The notes under the pieces were generated by a model. It saw nothing but the letters and a program-made list of their open reading frames with translations, was not told the DNA's origin and did not search any database. Both the position numbers and the translations under genes were made by a program. Positions 5,251 to 10,743 of a DNA stretch of 21,919 nucleotides are shown here, piece by piece. The stretch spans positions 1 to 21,919 of the IMG/VR virus record IMGVR_UViG_3300020572_000046. One strand, given 5' to 3'. The stretch is from a virus. Numbering within the stretch: position 1 is the first letter of the stretch; the number at the start of each line of letters is the position of its first letter.

Positions 5251-6047
5251 ACCCGCCGTGCATCATCATCCCGTCAATCTTGTCGAATTCTGTGCCGGAT
5301 ATTGCGGCATTGGAATTGGACTCAAGTCGGCTGTCCCGCATCTACGCACTATCGCTTACGTCGAAAGGGAAGCATACGCCGTCGCAAATCTGGCTGCGAA
5401 AATTGAAGAGGGACGACTGGATGCAGCACCTATCTGGACGGACCTGCTCGCCTTCCCATACGCAAAATTTCGAGGACTGGTGGATATCGCGGCTGCGGGA
5501 ATCCCCTGTCAGCCCCACAGCCACGCCGGACTCCGCAAAGGTGGAGCCGATGAAAGATTTCTCTTTAACGACTGGCTCATTGGACTCCAGCAAATGCGTC
5601 CGCGCTGCATCCTCATCGAAAACGTCGAAGGCTTGCTTACCAGTCTTATGCCAGACGGAACTCTTTGCATCCGATGGACGCTGGAGAGATTGGAGCGCAT
5701 GGGCTACCGCGTTGCGAGCGGACTATTCAGCGCGGAAGAATGCGGCGCGCCACATATTAGGAAGCGGATCTGGATTCTGGCCTACGCCGACAGCGAACGA
5801 GGACAAGGATCAGAATGCTTCCTTCGCGACGCTTGCGCGACTGGACCGGGGGGGGCGTATCCTGCGACGGATAGCGACATTGACGATGCGTGGAAGTGGC
5901 CCAGTGGACCAAATGAACCTCAACGATGGTGGGAACCGGCGCGAACGCTTGAATCCAGCTTGGGTCGAAAGTCTGCTCGGTCTGCCGTTATCTTGGACCG
6001 CTTGCGACTCCTCGGAAACGGAGTCGTCCCCGCAACCGCCAATCTAG
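5247..6047 (+). CDS. WPTP/LNPxWVE-type phage protein overlapping the C5-methyltransferase
   Basis: This 266-residue frame is embedded in the methyltransferase gene, shifted by one base, yet reads like a recurrent phage protein type. It has SQIWLRKLKRDDWMQHLSG (47-64), RDWSAWATALRADYSARK (147-164), GFWPTPTANED (176-186) and LNPAWVESLLGLPLSWT (235-251). I recall these blocks from unnamed phage proteins often seen near C5-methyltransferases. It is rich in Ser, Arg, Pro and Trp and poor in acidic residues, as overprinted frames often are. The GTG start overlaps the upstream stop by 4 nt, the normal coupling in this genome. It is either a true second protein or an unusually conserved shadow frame. 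Function is unknown. Confidence 0.5.
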   Translation: MNPPCIIIPSILSNSVPDIAALELDSSRLSRIYALSLTSKGKHTPSQIWLRKLKRDDWMQHLSGRTCSPSHTQNFEDWWISRLRESPVSPTATPDSAKVEPMKDFSLTTGSLDSSKCVRAASSSKTSKACLPVLCQTELFASDGRWRDWSAWATALRADYSARKNAARHILGSGSGFWPTPTANEDKDQNASFATLARLDRGGRILRRIATLTMRGSGPVDQMNLNDGGNRRERLNPAWVESLLGLPLSWTACDSSETESSPQPPI

Positions 6048-6082
6048 CATTCCGCACTCTCGCACGAAAAATCCTCGGATAA
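5258..6082 (+). CDS. DNA (cytosine-5-)-methyltransferase
   Basis: It transfers a methyl group from S-adenosylmethionine to carbon 5 of cytosine in DNA. The 274-residue protein shows motif I VEFCAGYCGIGIGL (9-22), motif IV with the catalytic cysteine, GIPCQPHS (C84), motif VI ENV (121-123), motif VIII region HIRKRIWIL (166-174) and motif X LLGNGVVPATANLAF (251-265). The target-recognition part is short, so it is a compact phage enzyme. The start is GTG 5258 with no SD; 97% of the gene is shared with the frame starting at 5247. A run of eight G (5848-5855) lies in the gene, but motifs on both sides are in one frame, so the gene appears intact. It probably protects phage DNA from restriction. 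Confidence 0.9.
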   Translation: MHHHPVNLVEFCAGYCGIGIGLKSAVPHLRTIAYVEREAYAVANLAAKIEEGRLDAAPIWTDLLAFPYAKFRGLVDIAAAGIPCQPHSHAGLRKGGADERFLFNDWLIGLQQMRPRCILIENVEGLLTSLMPDGTLCIRWTLERLERMGYRVASGLFSAEECGAPHIRKRIWILAYADSERGQGSECFLRDACATGPGGAYPATDSDIDDAWKWPSGPNEPQRWWEPARTLESSLGRKSARSAVILDRLRLLGNGVVPATANLAFRTLARKILG

Positions 6083-6126
6083 CTTTTCGCCGGATAAAAA
6101 GTAGGCCAATAAACCTCATTCGCACC

Positions 6127-6393
6127 ATGCCATTTCATCGATTCGATTCTAGCGCGGACACACGCGAAACCGTCCGTAGAGCCGCCAAACAGCTTACGAA
6201 CGCTCTACGGGGCATTTCTGATCGATTGCGAGGCATTCTCGCTGACCCATATGACCGACAAAGCGACAAGAACACTTCACATATCCTTTTCCGAAACGGA
6301 AGCGGCACCGCCCCCAAAGGCGGAGCGCAAGCATTCCGTTTTCGGAATAAGCCTCTCCCCTTTTTTAGAAAGGGGAGGCTTATCTTTAGATGA
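6127..6393 (+). CDS. Possible small protein ending in the terminator hairpin
   Basis: This 88-residue frame starts with a plausible amphipathic helical half (DTRETVRRAAKQLTNALRGISDRLRGIL) but its second half is basic and phenylalanine-rich because it is read through the hairpins. The ATG follows CATTCGCACC with no SD. It overlaps a second frame at 6251. A gene that ends inside a terminator stem is unusual, so this may not be real, or only its first half may matter. No family is recognised. Confidence 0.3.
   Translation: MPFHRFDSSADTRETVRRAAKQLTNALRGISDRLRGILADPYDRQSDKNTSHILFRNGSGTAPKGGAQAFRFRNKPLPFFRKGRLIFR
6174..6210. repeat. Perfect 9-bp inverted repeat
   Basis: CCGTAGAGC at 6174-6182 is the exact reverse complement of GCTCTACGG at 6202-6210, with a 19-nt spacer. 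It could be a protein-binding dyad or an RNA hairpin. Repeats of this size arise by chance a few times in 22 kb, so the weight comes from its place among other hairpins. Confidence 0.45.
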
Positions 6394-6418
6394 GCTAGGT
6401 AGACCAAGGGTAACTTAG
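6251..6418 (+). CDS. Possible 55-residue protein overlapping the hairpins
   Basis: Starting at the ATG in CCATATGACC, this frame gives MTDKATRTLHISFSETEAAP and continues with PPKAERKHSV, a hydrophobic GISLSPFLERGG and LSLDELGRPRVT. The composition is more balanced than that of the competing frame at 6127, with both acidic and basic residues. It reads straight through the terminator-like stem and ends before the promoter. There is no SD. I list it because one of the two frames may be real, but I cannot decide between them. Confidence 0.3.
   Translation: MTDKATRTLHISFSETEAAPPPKAERKHSVFGISLSPFLERGGLSLDELGRPRVT
6289..6348. repeat. Three adjacent short perfect hairpins
   Basis: TTCCG-AAA-CGGAA (6289-6301), CCGCC-CCCAAA-GGCGG (6308-6323) and ATTCCG-TTTT-CGGAAT (6333-6348) follow each other in 60 nt. 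The first and third share the TTCCG/CGGAA arms, so they can also pair with each other in alternative folds. Confidence 0.55.
6347..6390 (+). terminator. Probable rho-independent terminator
   Basis: The left arm 6347-6363 (ATAAGCCT, bulged CT, CCCCTTT) pairs with the right arm 6369-6383 (AAAGGGGAGGCTTAT) over 15 bp, with a 5-nt loop. The GC-rich core is followed by TTATCTTT, a U-rich but imperfect tail, and an A-rich segment precedes the stem, so it may work in both directions. It lies between the methyltransferase gene and the promoter at 6442, as expected at an operon end. Confidence 0.65.
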
Positions 6419-6441
6419 AAGGAGCCATTGGTAGATTTACG

Positions 6442-6470
6442 TTGACTAGACGACAAAAGAGACTTATCTA
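6442..6470 (+). promoter_or_regulatory. Sigma70-like promoter with very short leader
   Basis: TTGACT (6442-6447) matches the -35 consensus at 5 of 6 positions. A spacer of exactly 17 nt separates it from TATCTA (6465-6470), a weaker -10 box. A start site about 7 nt later would be near 6477, only 3 nt before the ATG at 6480, so the transcript could be almost leaderless. It follows the terminator and precedes the recombination and replication genes. Confidence 0.5.
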
Positions 6471-6479
6471 TTTTCCACC

Positions 6480-6935
6480 ATGAGTTACTTATCAAATGGC
6501 TCCACGCTTCGTTCGACGTTTCGAGAAATGCCGCCGAAGAGGCACAATCTAAACGCGGAAAAGTCCGAGTTGTTGGCCTACATTGTCGAGACGATTGGCG
6601 GTGGGTTGGTCGAGGCTAATCGAGCGTTCGGCTCGATGCGGAACGTCAAGAGTCAGGTCTTGGTTTTTGATCGAACCCATCGGGTCTGGCATGGATGCGA
6701 TTGGAAGCCGTCCGATGAGGAGGCTCAGAAGGATCTTGAATCGCGCAAGTTCTCGGACCTGCGTCGCGAAATCGCCCAGATTTGGAAGGCTATCAACGCG
6801 CTTCGCAAGGGAAAGCAGCGCAAGAGAAAGCAGAAGGCCGATGAACCGGCGGCTGAAGATCAACCAACAGAACCAGACCGGCCATCACTGTCCGAGGAAT
6901 TCGCCAAGTTGTTCCCTGAATTAGCCAATCAATAA
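6480..6935 (+). CDS. Hypothetical protein with charged C-terminus
   Basis: This is the first gene after the promoter at 6442. The 151-residue product has an N-terminal ordered region (KSELLAYIVETIGGGLVEANRAFG, VLVFDRTHRVWHGCDW), then a helix (LRREIAQIWKAINALRKG), a very basic KQRKRKQK patch and an acidic, proline-containing tail that ends in SLSEEFAKLFPELANQ. Such a layout suits a small DNA-associated phage regulator, but no family is recognised. An alternative start is ATG 6528 (MPPKRHNLNAEK), which would give a leader of about 50 nt; the sequence does not decide between them. Confidence 0.6.
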   Translation: MSYLSNGSTLRSTFREMPPKRHNLNAEKSELLAYIVETIGGGLVEANRAFGSMRNVKSQVLVFDRTHRVWHGCDWKPSDEEAQKDLESRKFSDLRREIAQIWKAINALRKGKQRKRKQKADEPAAEDQPTEPDRPSLSEEFAKLFPELANQ

Positions 6936-6944
6936 CCGATTGCT

Positions 6945-7394
6945 ATGGAAACCGAAAAATCGTCCGTGTTGAAAGACCAGTTGGAAAAAGCCGCCACGAT
7001 GTTCAAGCGAATATCTGAGAGCGTTGATAGGATTGAAAAAACCTTGAAGGACCATGAGCGCAAGATCGATGAAGCGTTAAAGCGTTCGTCCTACCAAGAC
7101 GATGACGACGACAGCGCATGGGAAGGCTTTGGCCCGAAGCCAGAGAAAACGCCCATCAATCCGAACGCTGAGCAGCACACTCTGGAACTCCATCATGGCC
7201 CGTACACGATCTACCGCCATGATGGCGAGTCAGACAAGGAATGGCAGCGGCGCAAGGACCACCTGATGGATCAACGTATCACGTTCCTCAACGGCAGCGG
7301 CCAGAACGGAACGCCGGAGCAGGTGGCCTACCTTCAGAGGATCGAAGAACGCCTCGGTCGAAAAGTTTTTCAATATCCTCTTGCAACGACTTGA
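6945..7394 (+). CDS. Hypothetical coiled-coil protein
   Basis: The 149-residue product begins with a likely coiled coil (residues about 6-46, including AATMFKRISESVDRIEKTLK), followed by an acidic run of five Asp (DDDDD) and a C-terminal half that looks globular (HHGPYTIYRHDGESDKEWQRR, RIEERLGRKVFQYP). It lies 9 nt after the preceding gene. The family is unknown to me. The coiled coil suggests self-association. Confidence 0.6.
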   Translation: METEKSSVLKDQLEKAATMFKRISESVDRIEKTLKDHERKIDEALKRSSYQDDDDDSAWEGFGPKPEKTPINPNAEQHTLELHHGPYTIYRHDGESDKEWQRRKDHLMDQRITFLNGSGQNGTPEQVAYLQRIEERLGRKVFQYPLATT

Positions 7395-7421
7395 GACAAC
7401 TGCGAGGCTACATCCGCAACA

Positions 7422-7619
7422 ATGACCAATTTTCTGCAATCAGACTTAGAGCGCGAAGGGAACTCGCGACAGGGTGTTAGTGGATTTTCGCCCGTGACTG
7501 AACACCTGATTGCAACCCCTTTTCAGCGTTCGGGCATAGAGCGGAGCGAGAGGCTTCGACGGGTTTACGCATTGGTTTCCCAAGTTAACACCCGAACGCT
7601 GTCGATTTTTTACAAGTGA
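7422..7619 (+). CDS. Doubtful small reading frame before the HTH gene
   Basis: This frame of 65 residues contains no recognisable motif and its composition looks random. Its one support is that its stop overlaps the GTG start of the HTH gene (GTGA), a coupling used elsewhere in this genome. The frame runs through a long inverted repeat (7524-7601), so the stretch may instead be a regulatory gap of about 220 nt. Confidence 0.25.
   Translation: MTNFLQSDLEREGNSRQGVSGFSPVTEHLIATPFQRSGIERSERLRRVYALVSQVNTRTLSIFYK
7524..7601. promoter_or_regulatory. 11-bp inverted repeat upstream of the HTH gene, followed by a T-run
   Basis: CAGCGTTCGGG (7524-7534) is the exact reverse complement of CCCGAACGCTG (7591-7601), with a 56-nt interval. 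The interval holds a small TTGG-TTTC-CCAA hairpin (7572-7583). A run of six T (7606-7611) follows the right arm, directly before the GTG at 7616. It could be a large stem-loop with terminator or attenuator function, or paired operator sites for the HTH protein. Confidence 0.45.
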
Positions 7620-7876
7620 AAGTTTATACGGCCAAACAAACAGCAGCTATGCTCCAAATCTGCTGCGAAACGCTACGGCGGATCGTGCGCCATGACGGCG
7701 TCCAGCATAGGAGAATTGGCCGACGAATCTTGTTCACCGAGTCCGACATCGCCGCGATTCTGACGAGTCGAGCGACAACCGGAGCAGTGAACCCATACGC
7801 AAGAAAAACAAAGAAACAACAAGAGAATACAAATGAGCAGCAACCAATTAGCGACAACGCAACCGTCCAGTCCTGA
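7616..7876 (+). CDS. Helix-turn-helix DNA-binding protein (excisionase/MerR-like)
   Basis: The 86-residue protein begins with a winged-helix-like HTH: YTAKQTAAMLQICCETLRRIVR (4-25), then a basic RRIGRRILFTESDIAAIL segment (32-49). This is the typical pattern of excisionase-type HTH_17 domains (helix, turn, recognition helix, then KIGRRxxFxxxDI). The C-terminal 30 residues are Gln/Lys/Thr-rich and look disordered. The start is GTG, overlapping a doubtful upstream frame. Its last 44 nt overlap the RecT-like gene. It may regulate the recombination module or act as an architectural factor; no integrase is in the window. Confidence 0.75.
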   Translation: MKVYTAKQTAAMLQICCETLRRIVRHDGVQHRRIGRRILFTESDIAAILTSRATTGAVNPYARKTKKQQENTNEQQPISDNATVQS

Positions 7877-8627
7877 CTTCTACGACCGCATCGACAGTCC
7901 GATGGACGCGGTTAAGACGATGGGCGACTGGATCGCACATTCCGGCATGTTCGGATGCGTGAAACCTGAGCAAGGCTATGTCCTAGCTTTGGAATGCATC
8001 GCCAGCCGGATGACTCCGCTGAGCTGGAAAAGAGAGAACCACTTGATCAACGGAAACATCACCATGAAGAGCGAATCGATGCTCTCTGGCCTGATGACCG
8101 CCGGTTGGGACATCGACTGGATTCAGTTCGACTCAGTCGCCGCCATCGCCGACTTCTCGAAAGGCGTGAAGAAGGTCCGCGTCTCATTCACCGCAGAGGA
8201 TGCGAAGATTGCCGGTCTAATCCCCGCGAAAGCTGGCAGTGGCTGGGCGAAATTCCCGGCAGAGATGCTGCGAGCGCGAGTCATCAGCAAGGCAACGCGA
8301 ATGCTCGATCCGCGAATCACGCAAGGTCGTTACACGCCCGAGGAAGTAGCCGACTTCTCCTCTGCGCCGTCAACACCCACCATCACCGCTACGACGCGCC
8401 AGACGGTCAACGTGACGCCGGAACCAGCCTTCTCGCTCGTTGAGAAGTTAGAGCAGATTCTTGAGCCACATTCTGATATCGCCAATGCGTTCCTCGTCAG
8501 CAAGAACCTGATCAAGGAAGGCCAGAACTTCCGCGATGTATCCACGAAGGTGGCCAACATGATCCTCGCTGATGCGAGTGGTTTCATTACCAAAGCAACC
8601 GCGTTCGCTAACCCGCCCACCGAATGA
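7833..8627 (+). CDS. RecT/Bet-like single-strand annealing protein
   Basis: It probably binds single-stranded DNA and anneals complementary strands in phage recombination. The 264-residue product has SGMFGCVKPEQGYVLALEC (37-55), INGNITMKSESM (72-83), a conserved PAEMLRARVISKATRMLDP block (142-160) and YTPEEV (167-172). These match the core of phage RecT-like recombinases, where the RAR-type helix is highly conserved. The C-terminal third is Thr/Pro-rich and then helical. The gene is ATGA-coupled to the RecE-like nuclease, the standard exonuclease-annealing pair. The exact family within the annealing superfamily is uncertain. Confidence 0.75.
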   Translation: MSSNQLATTQPSSPDFYDRIDSPMDAVKTMGDWIAHSGMFGCVKPEQGYVLALECIASRMTPLSWKRENHLINGNITMKSESMLSGLMTAGWDIDWIQFDSVAAIADFSKGVKKVRVSFTAEDAKIAGLIPAKAGSGWAKFPAEMLRARVISKATRMLDPRITQGRYTPEEVADFSSAPSTPTITATTRQTVNVTPEPAFSLVEKLEQILEPHSDIANAFLVSKNLIKEGQNFRDVSTKVANMILADASGFITKATAFANPPTE

Positions 8628-9433
8628 GCATCCTCAACCAACACGTCAATCTCGACATGCCAGCGGAGAAGTATCACGCCGTTGATGCTCTCTCGAAGAG
8701 CATGATGTCGAAGATCCTCAAGTCCCCGGCTCATTACAAAGCCGCGCTGGAGGAGCATCAGGAGCCGAGCAAGGCCATGCAGATGGGTACGGCGATTCAC
8801 ACCGCTGTACTAGAGCCGCAACTGTACTCGCAAGTCGTCGCCGTTGTTCCGCCGGACATCGACGGACGTACGAAAGAAGGCAAAGCGTGGAAGGAACAGC
8901 ACAAGTCGCGCATCCACCTGACGCACGCAGAGGACATCGACGTGCAAGGAGTGGCCAACAGTGTCCGTCGTCATCCGTTCTGGGACATCATTCATCTGCG
9001 GCATAGGATCGTGCCGCATAGGATCGAGGCGAGCGTGTTCGCTCAAGACGAGGAAACCGGCATCGCCCTTAAGGCGCGTCCCGATCTGTGGATCGAGGGT
9101 CATACGCTCGTTGACATCAAAACAACCGACGACGCATCGCCCGAGGCGTTCCTTCGAACCATCGCATCGTTCGGCTATCACATACAGGCCGCGCACTATC
9201 TGGAGATGACTGGAGCAGATAGCTTCATCTTTGTAGCGGTCGAGCGCAAAGCGCCATACGCCGTCGCAATCTATCGACTGGATGCCGAATGGCTTCAGGC
9301 TGGCGCGAATCTGCGACGCAAAGCAATCTCGACGCTGCACGAATGCCGCGCACTGGACAGTTGGCCAGCCTATCCAACCGCTACGCAAACCCTTTCATGC
9401 CCTAAGTGGGTTCTGAATAAATCCGAAAACTAA
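8624..9433 (+). CDS. RecE-like PD-(D/E)XK exonuclease
   Basis: It likely resects double-stranded DNA ends to expose strands for the partner annealing protein. The 269-residue product carries the RecE C-terminal/DUF3799-type nuclease pattern: LSKSMMSKILKSPAHY (24-39), GTAIHTAVLEP (55-65), E135 in RIEAS, KARPDLW (150-156, D154), VDIKTTDDAS (163-172, D164 and K166) and YHIQAAHYLE (185-194). Those residues form the expected metal-binding and catalytic set. The start ATG overlaps the upstream stop by 4 nt. It lacks the long N-terminal region of E. coli RecE, as is normal for phage versions. Confidence 0.85.
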   Translation: MSILNQHVNLDMPAEKYHAVDALSKSMMSKILKSPAHYKAALEEHQEPSKAMQMGTAIHTAVLEPQLYSQVVAVVPPDIDGRTKEGKAWKEQHKSRIHLTHAEDIDVQGVANSVRRHPFWDIIHLRHRIVPHRIEASVFAQDEETGIALKARPDLWIEGHTLVDIKTTDDASPEAFLRTIASFGYHIQAAHYLEMTGADSFIFVAVERKAPYAVAIYRLDAEWLQAGANLRRKAISTLHECRALDSWPAYPTATQTLSCPKWVLNKSEN

Positions 9434-9447
9434 CCACCGAATAAATT

Positions 9448-9885
9448 ATGTTCACAGTAAACCGCAAGGATGCCGGAGGCCGATACATCGATGCCGAAGG
9501 CGATTACACCGTCACCGTAGCCAAGGTCGAGGAAACCTTAGACGCCAAAGGCCGCGAGGTCTGTAAGGTTACATTCAAGACTGAAGATGGCGCATCCATC
9601 ACTGACCGCTTCATCAACCAGGAGAATGTCTGGTTTCGCGTCAATCAGCTTGTCGCAGCGACGAAGCACAATGTTCCTGATGGCACTGAGTACGACTTCC
9701 TTGGGGTCAAGGGCAGCTACGCGGCGTTCTTGAAGTCGATGACTGGCTTAGAGCTGCTCATCACCGCTCGCTCCGAGGAGTACATGGTCAACGGCGAGAC
9801 GAAGAAGACGCTCCGCATCAAGAACATGCGCGAGGTTCCGATTGCCGAAGTCGATGGCGACGATCTTGATCCGAAGCCGTTCTAA
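9448..9885 (+). CDS. DUF669/SSB-like ssDNA-binding phage protein
   Basis: The 145-residue protein begins with beta-rich sequence (GDYTVTVAKVEETLD, VCKVTFKTEDG), then FINQENVWFRVNQLVAA, and ends in an acidic tail, DGDDLDPKPF. Acidic tails that end in PF are typical of single-strand DNA-binding proteins, where the tip recruits partner proteins. DUF669 phage proteins share the N-terminal layout and often sit next to recombinases, as here. The ATG follows GAATAAATT, a non-SD leader. The assignment rests on layout and context more than on a diagnostic motif. A canonical SSB lies separately at 13203. Confidence 0.65.
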   Translation: MFTVNRKDAGGRYIDAEGDYTVTVAKVEETLDAKGREVCKVTFKTEDGASITDRFINQENVWFRVNQLVAATKHNVPDGTEYDFLGVKGSYAAFLKSMTGLELLITARSEEYMVNGETKKTLRIKNMREVPIAEVDGDDLDPKPF

Positions 9886-9940
9886 AACGCATCACGGAGG
9901 GGAGCGCATTCCGGGATAACGCTCAATAAATTTTGTATCT

Positions 9941-10285
9941 ATGAAACCAAAAGAAATTATGACCCCACTCCAGTCAGCTCAGGCGTACTTGCTGGACGTA
10001 GAACACGAATTGGCCGATGCCCACGACCGAATTCGATTGCTCGTTGCAGAGCGTAACACCGCACGGCTTCAAGCCGATCAAAGAGTCAGCCTCCGCGAAG
10101 AGTTCCGAGAATTGCTTGGAACAGACGAAATCGAGCAGGGAGTGGTTGTTGTGCGTGGGTTACAAGACCGCATCAAACTGCTGGAGGAGGCGGGGGATGC
10201 GATGGTTTCACACGCAAAAGCTCTAGGAATGGATGGAACAGGATTGGTGAAACGATGGTTCAAAGCCAAGGAGGCCAACCCGTGA
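9941..10285 (+). CDS. Coiled-coil small phage protein, first of three related genes
   Basis: This 114-residue helical protein has the repeated heptad block DRIKLLEEAGDAM (residues about 76-88) and ends in KAKEANP. The same block and ending (ERIKRLEEAGD...KAKEAKP) occur in the next gene, and a shorter form in the third, so the genes are likely tandem duplicates. The last 24 nt carry a perfect GGAGG and the GTG start of the next gene. An alternative start at ATG 9959, after AAATT, gives MTPLQSAQ and fits the AATTATG leader common in this window. Function is unknown. Confidence 0.65.
   Translation: MKPKEIMTPLQSAQAYLLDVEHELADAHDRIRLLVAERNTARLQADQRVSLREEFRELLGTDEIEQGVVVVRGLQDRIKLLEEAGDAMVSHAKALGMDGTGLVKRWFKAKEANP
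10262..10285 (+). repeat. Stop-RBS-start cassette, copy 1 (others at 10720-10743 and 10905-10922)
   Basis: AAGGAGGCCAACCCGTGA encodes KEANP-stop and at the same time supplies GGAGG, an 8-nt spacer and the GTG start of the following gene. Copy 2 at 10720-10743 matches over 24 nt with one mismatch. Copy 3 at 10905-10922 matches copy 2 over 18 nt. The three copies close three consecutive genes. Confidence 0.85.
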
Positions 10286-10743
10286 GTGATACACCGAGGA
10301 TGAACCTTGCGCTTCGTAAGGCACAGGAAGATTGCACTGAATCATATCTATTAACTGAAGGCCTGAAACTCGAACGCGAACTCAACGCAGCCAACGAGCG
10401 CATCAAGCGGCTGGAGGCAGTCACCAACGACCCTCACGCACTGTGGGCCAACTGGCTGCGTGGGAGCGTCACACTGCCGGTGGGCATCGGTGACGTAAGG
10501 GAGTATCAAGACCGCATCCAGCGGTTGGAGGAGGATCTAATGGACGCGAAGAACAAGCACGCCGCGCTAATTGCGGACGTTGTTCTATACGAGGACAGAG
10601 GGGAGCGCATCAAGCGGCTGGAGGAGGCTGGGGATGTGCTATGCGAAAACTCCAATCCATCGCGCTGGGACTCGACAGAAGCCGCTGCTCAAAAACTAAC
10701 GGAGCAATCAAACTGGCTGAAAGCCAAGGAGGCCAAGCCGTGA
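10282..10743 (+). CDS. Coiled-coil phage protein with repeated xRIKRLE blocks
   Basis: The 153-residue protein starts MSDTPRMNLALRKAQ, a common phage N-terminus followed by LKLERELNAAN. It contains three copies of an xRIxRLE heptad block: ERIKRLEAV, DRIQRLEED and ERIKRLEEAGD. It ends KAKEAKP like its neighbour. The GTG start overlaps the upstream stop and has an excellent SD (GGAGG), one of the few in this window. The blocks imply a long coiled coil and growth by internal duplication. Function is unknown. Confidence 0.75.
   Translation: MSDTPRMNLALRKAQEDCTESYLLTEGLKLERELNAANERIKRLEAVTNDPHALWANWLRGSVTLPVGIGDVREYQDRIQRLEEDLMDAKNKHAALIADVVLYEDRGERIKRLEEAGDVLCENSNPSRWDSTEAAAQKLTEQSNWLKAKEAKP
10720..10743 (+). 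repeat. Stop-RBS-start cassette, copy 2
   Basis: AAGGAGGCCAAGCCGTGA at the end of this repeat supplies the C-terminal KEAKP-stop of one gene and the SD and GTG of the next. It differs from copy 1 (10262-10285) by one base over 24 nt. Confidence 0.85.

Larger units (their letters stand above)
6083..6479. other. Hairpin-rich gap between the methyltransferase operon and the recombination operon
   Basis: This 397-nt stretch has no confidently coding frame. It holds a 9-bp inverted repeat, three short perfect hairpins, a strong terminator-like hairpin and a sigma70-like promoter. Two mutually overlapping small + strand frames (6127-6393 and 6251-6418) are possible. It marks an operon boundary. 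Confidence 0.6.

Noticed and set aside
6135-6428. Opposite-strand frame of 97 codons across the hairpin gap.
   Set aside because: Composition follows the hairpins, there is no leader or coupled neighbour on that strand, and the terminator and promoter point to rightward transcription.
7540-7590. GGCTTCGACGGGTTTACG resembles the start of tmRNA (AUUCGACGGG).
   Set aside because: No tRNA-like 3' domain, CCA-type acceptor or tag-peptide frame follows at a suitable distance; the similarity is too short.
8810-9388. Long opposite-strand frame (192 codons) inside the RecE-like gene.
   Set aside because: The + strand frame has clear nuclease motifs; the antisense translation shows no recognisable motif and a composition typical of a shadow frame.
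9902-9930. Possible weak terminator: GAGCG...CGCTC stem followed by AATAAATTTT.
   Set aside because: Only five base pairs in the stem with an unpaired interior, and the next gene starts 16 nt later without a visible promoter.
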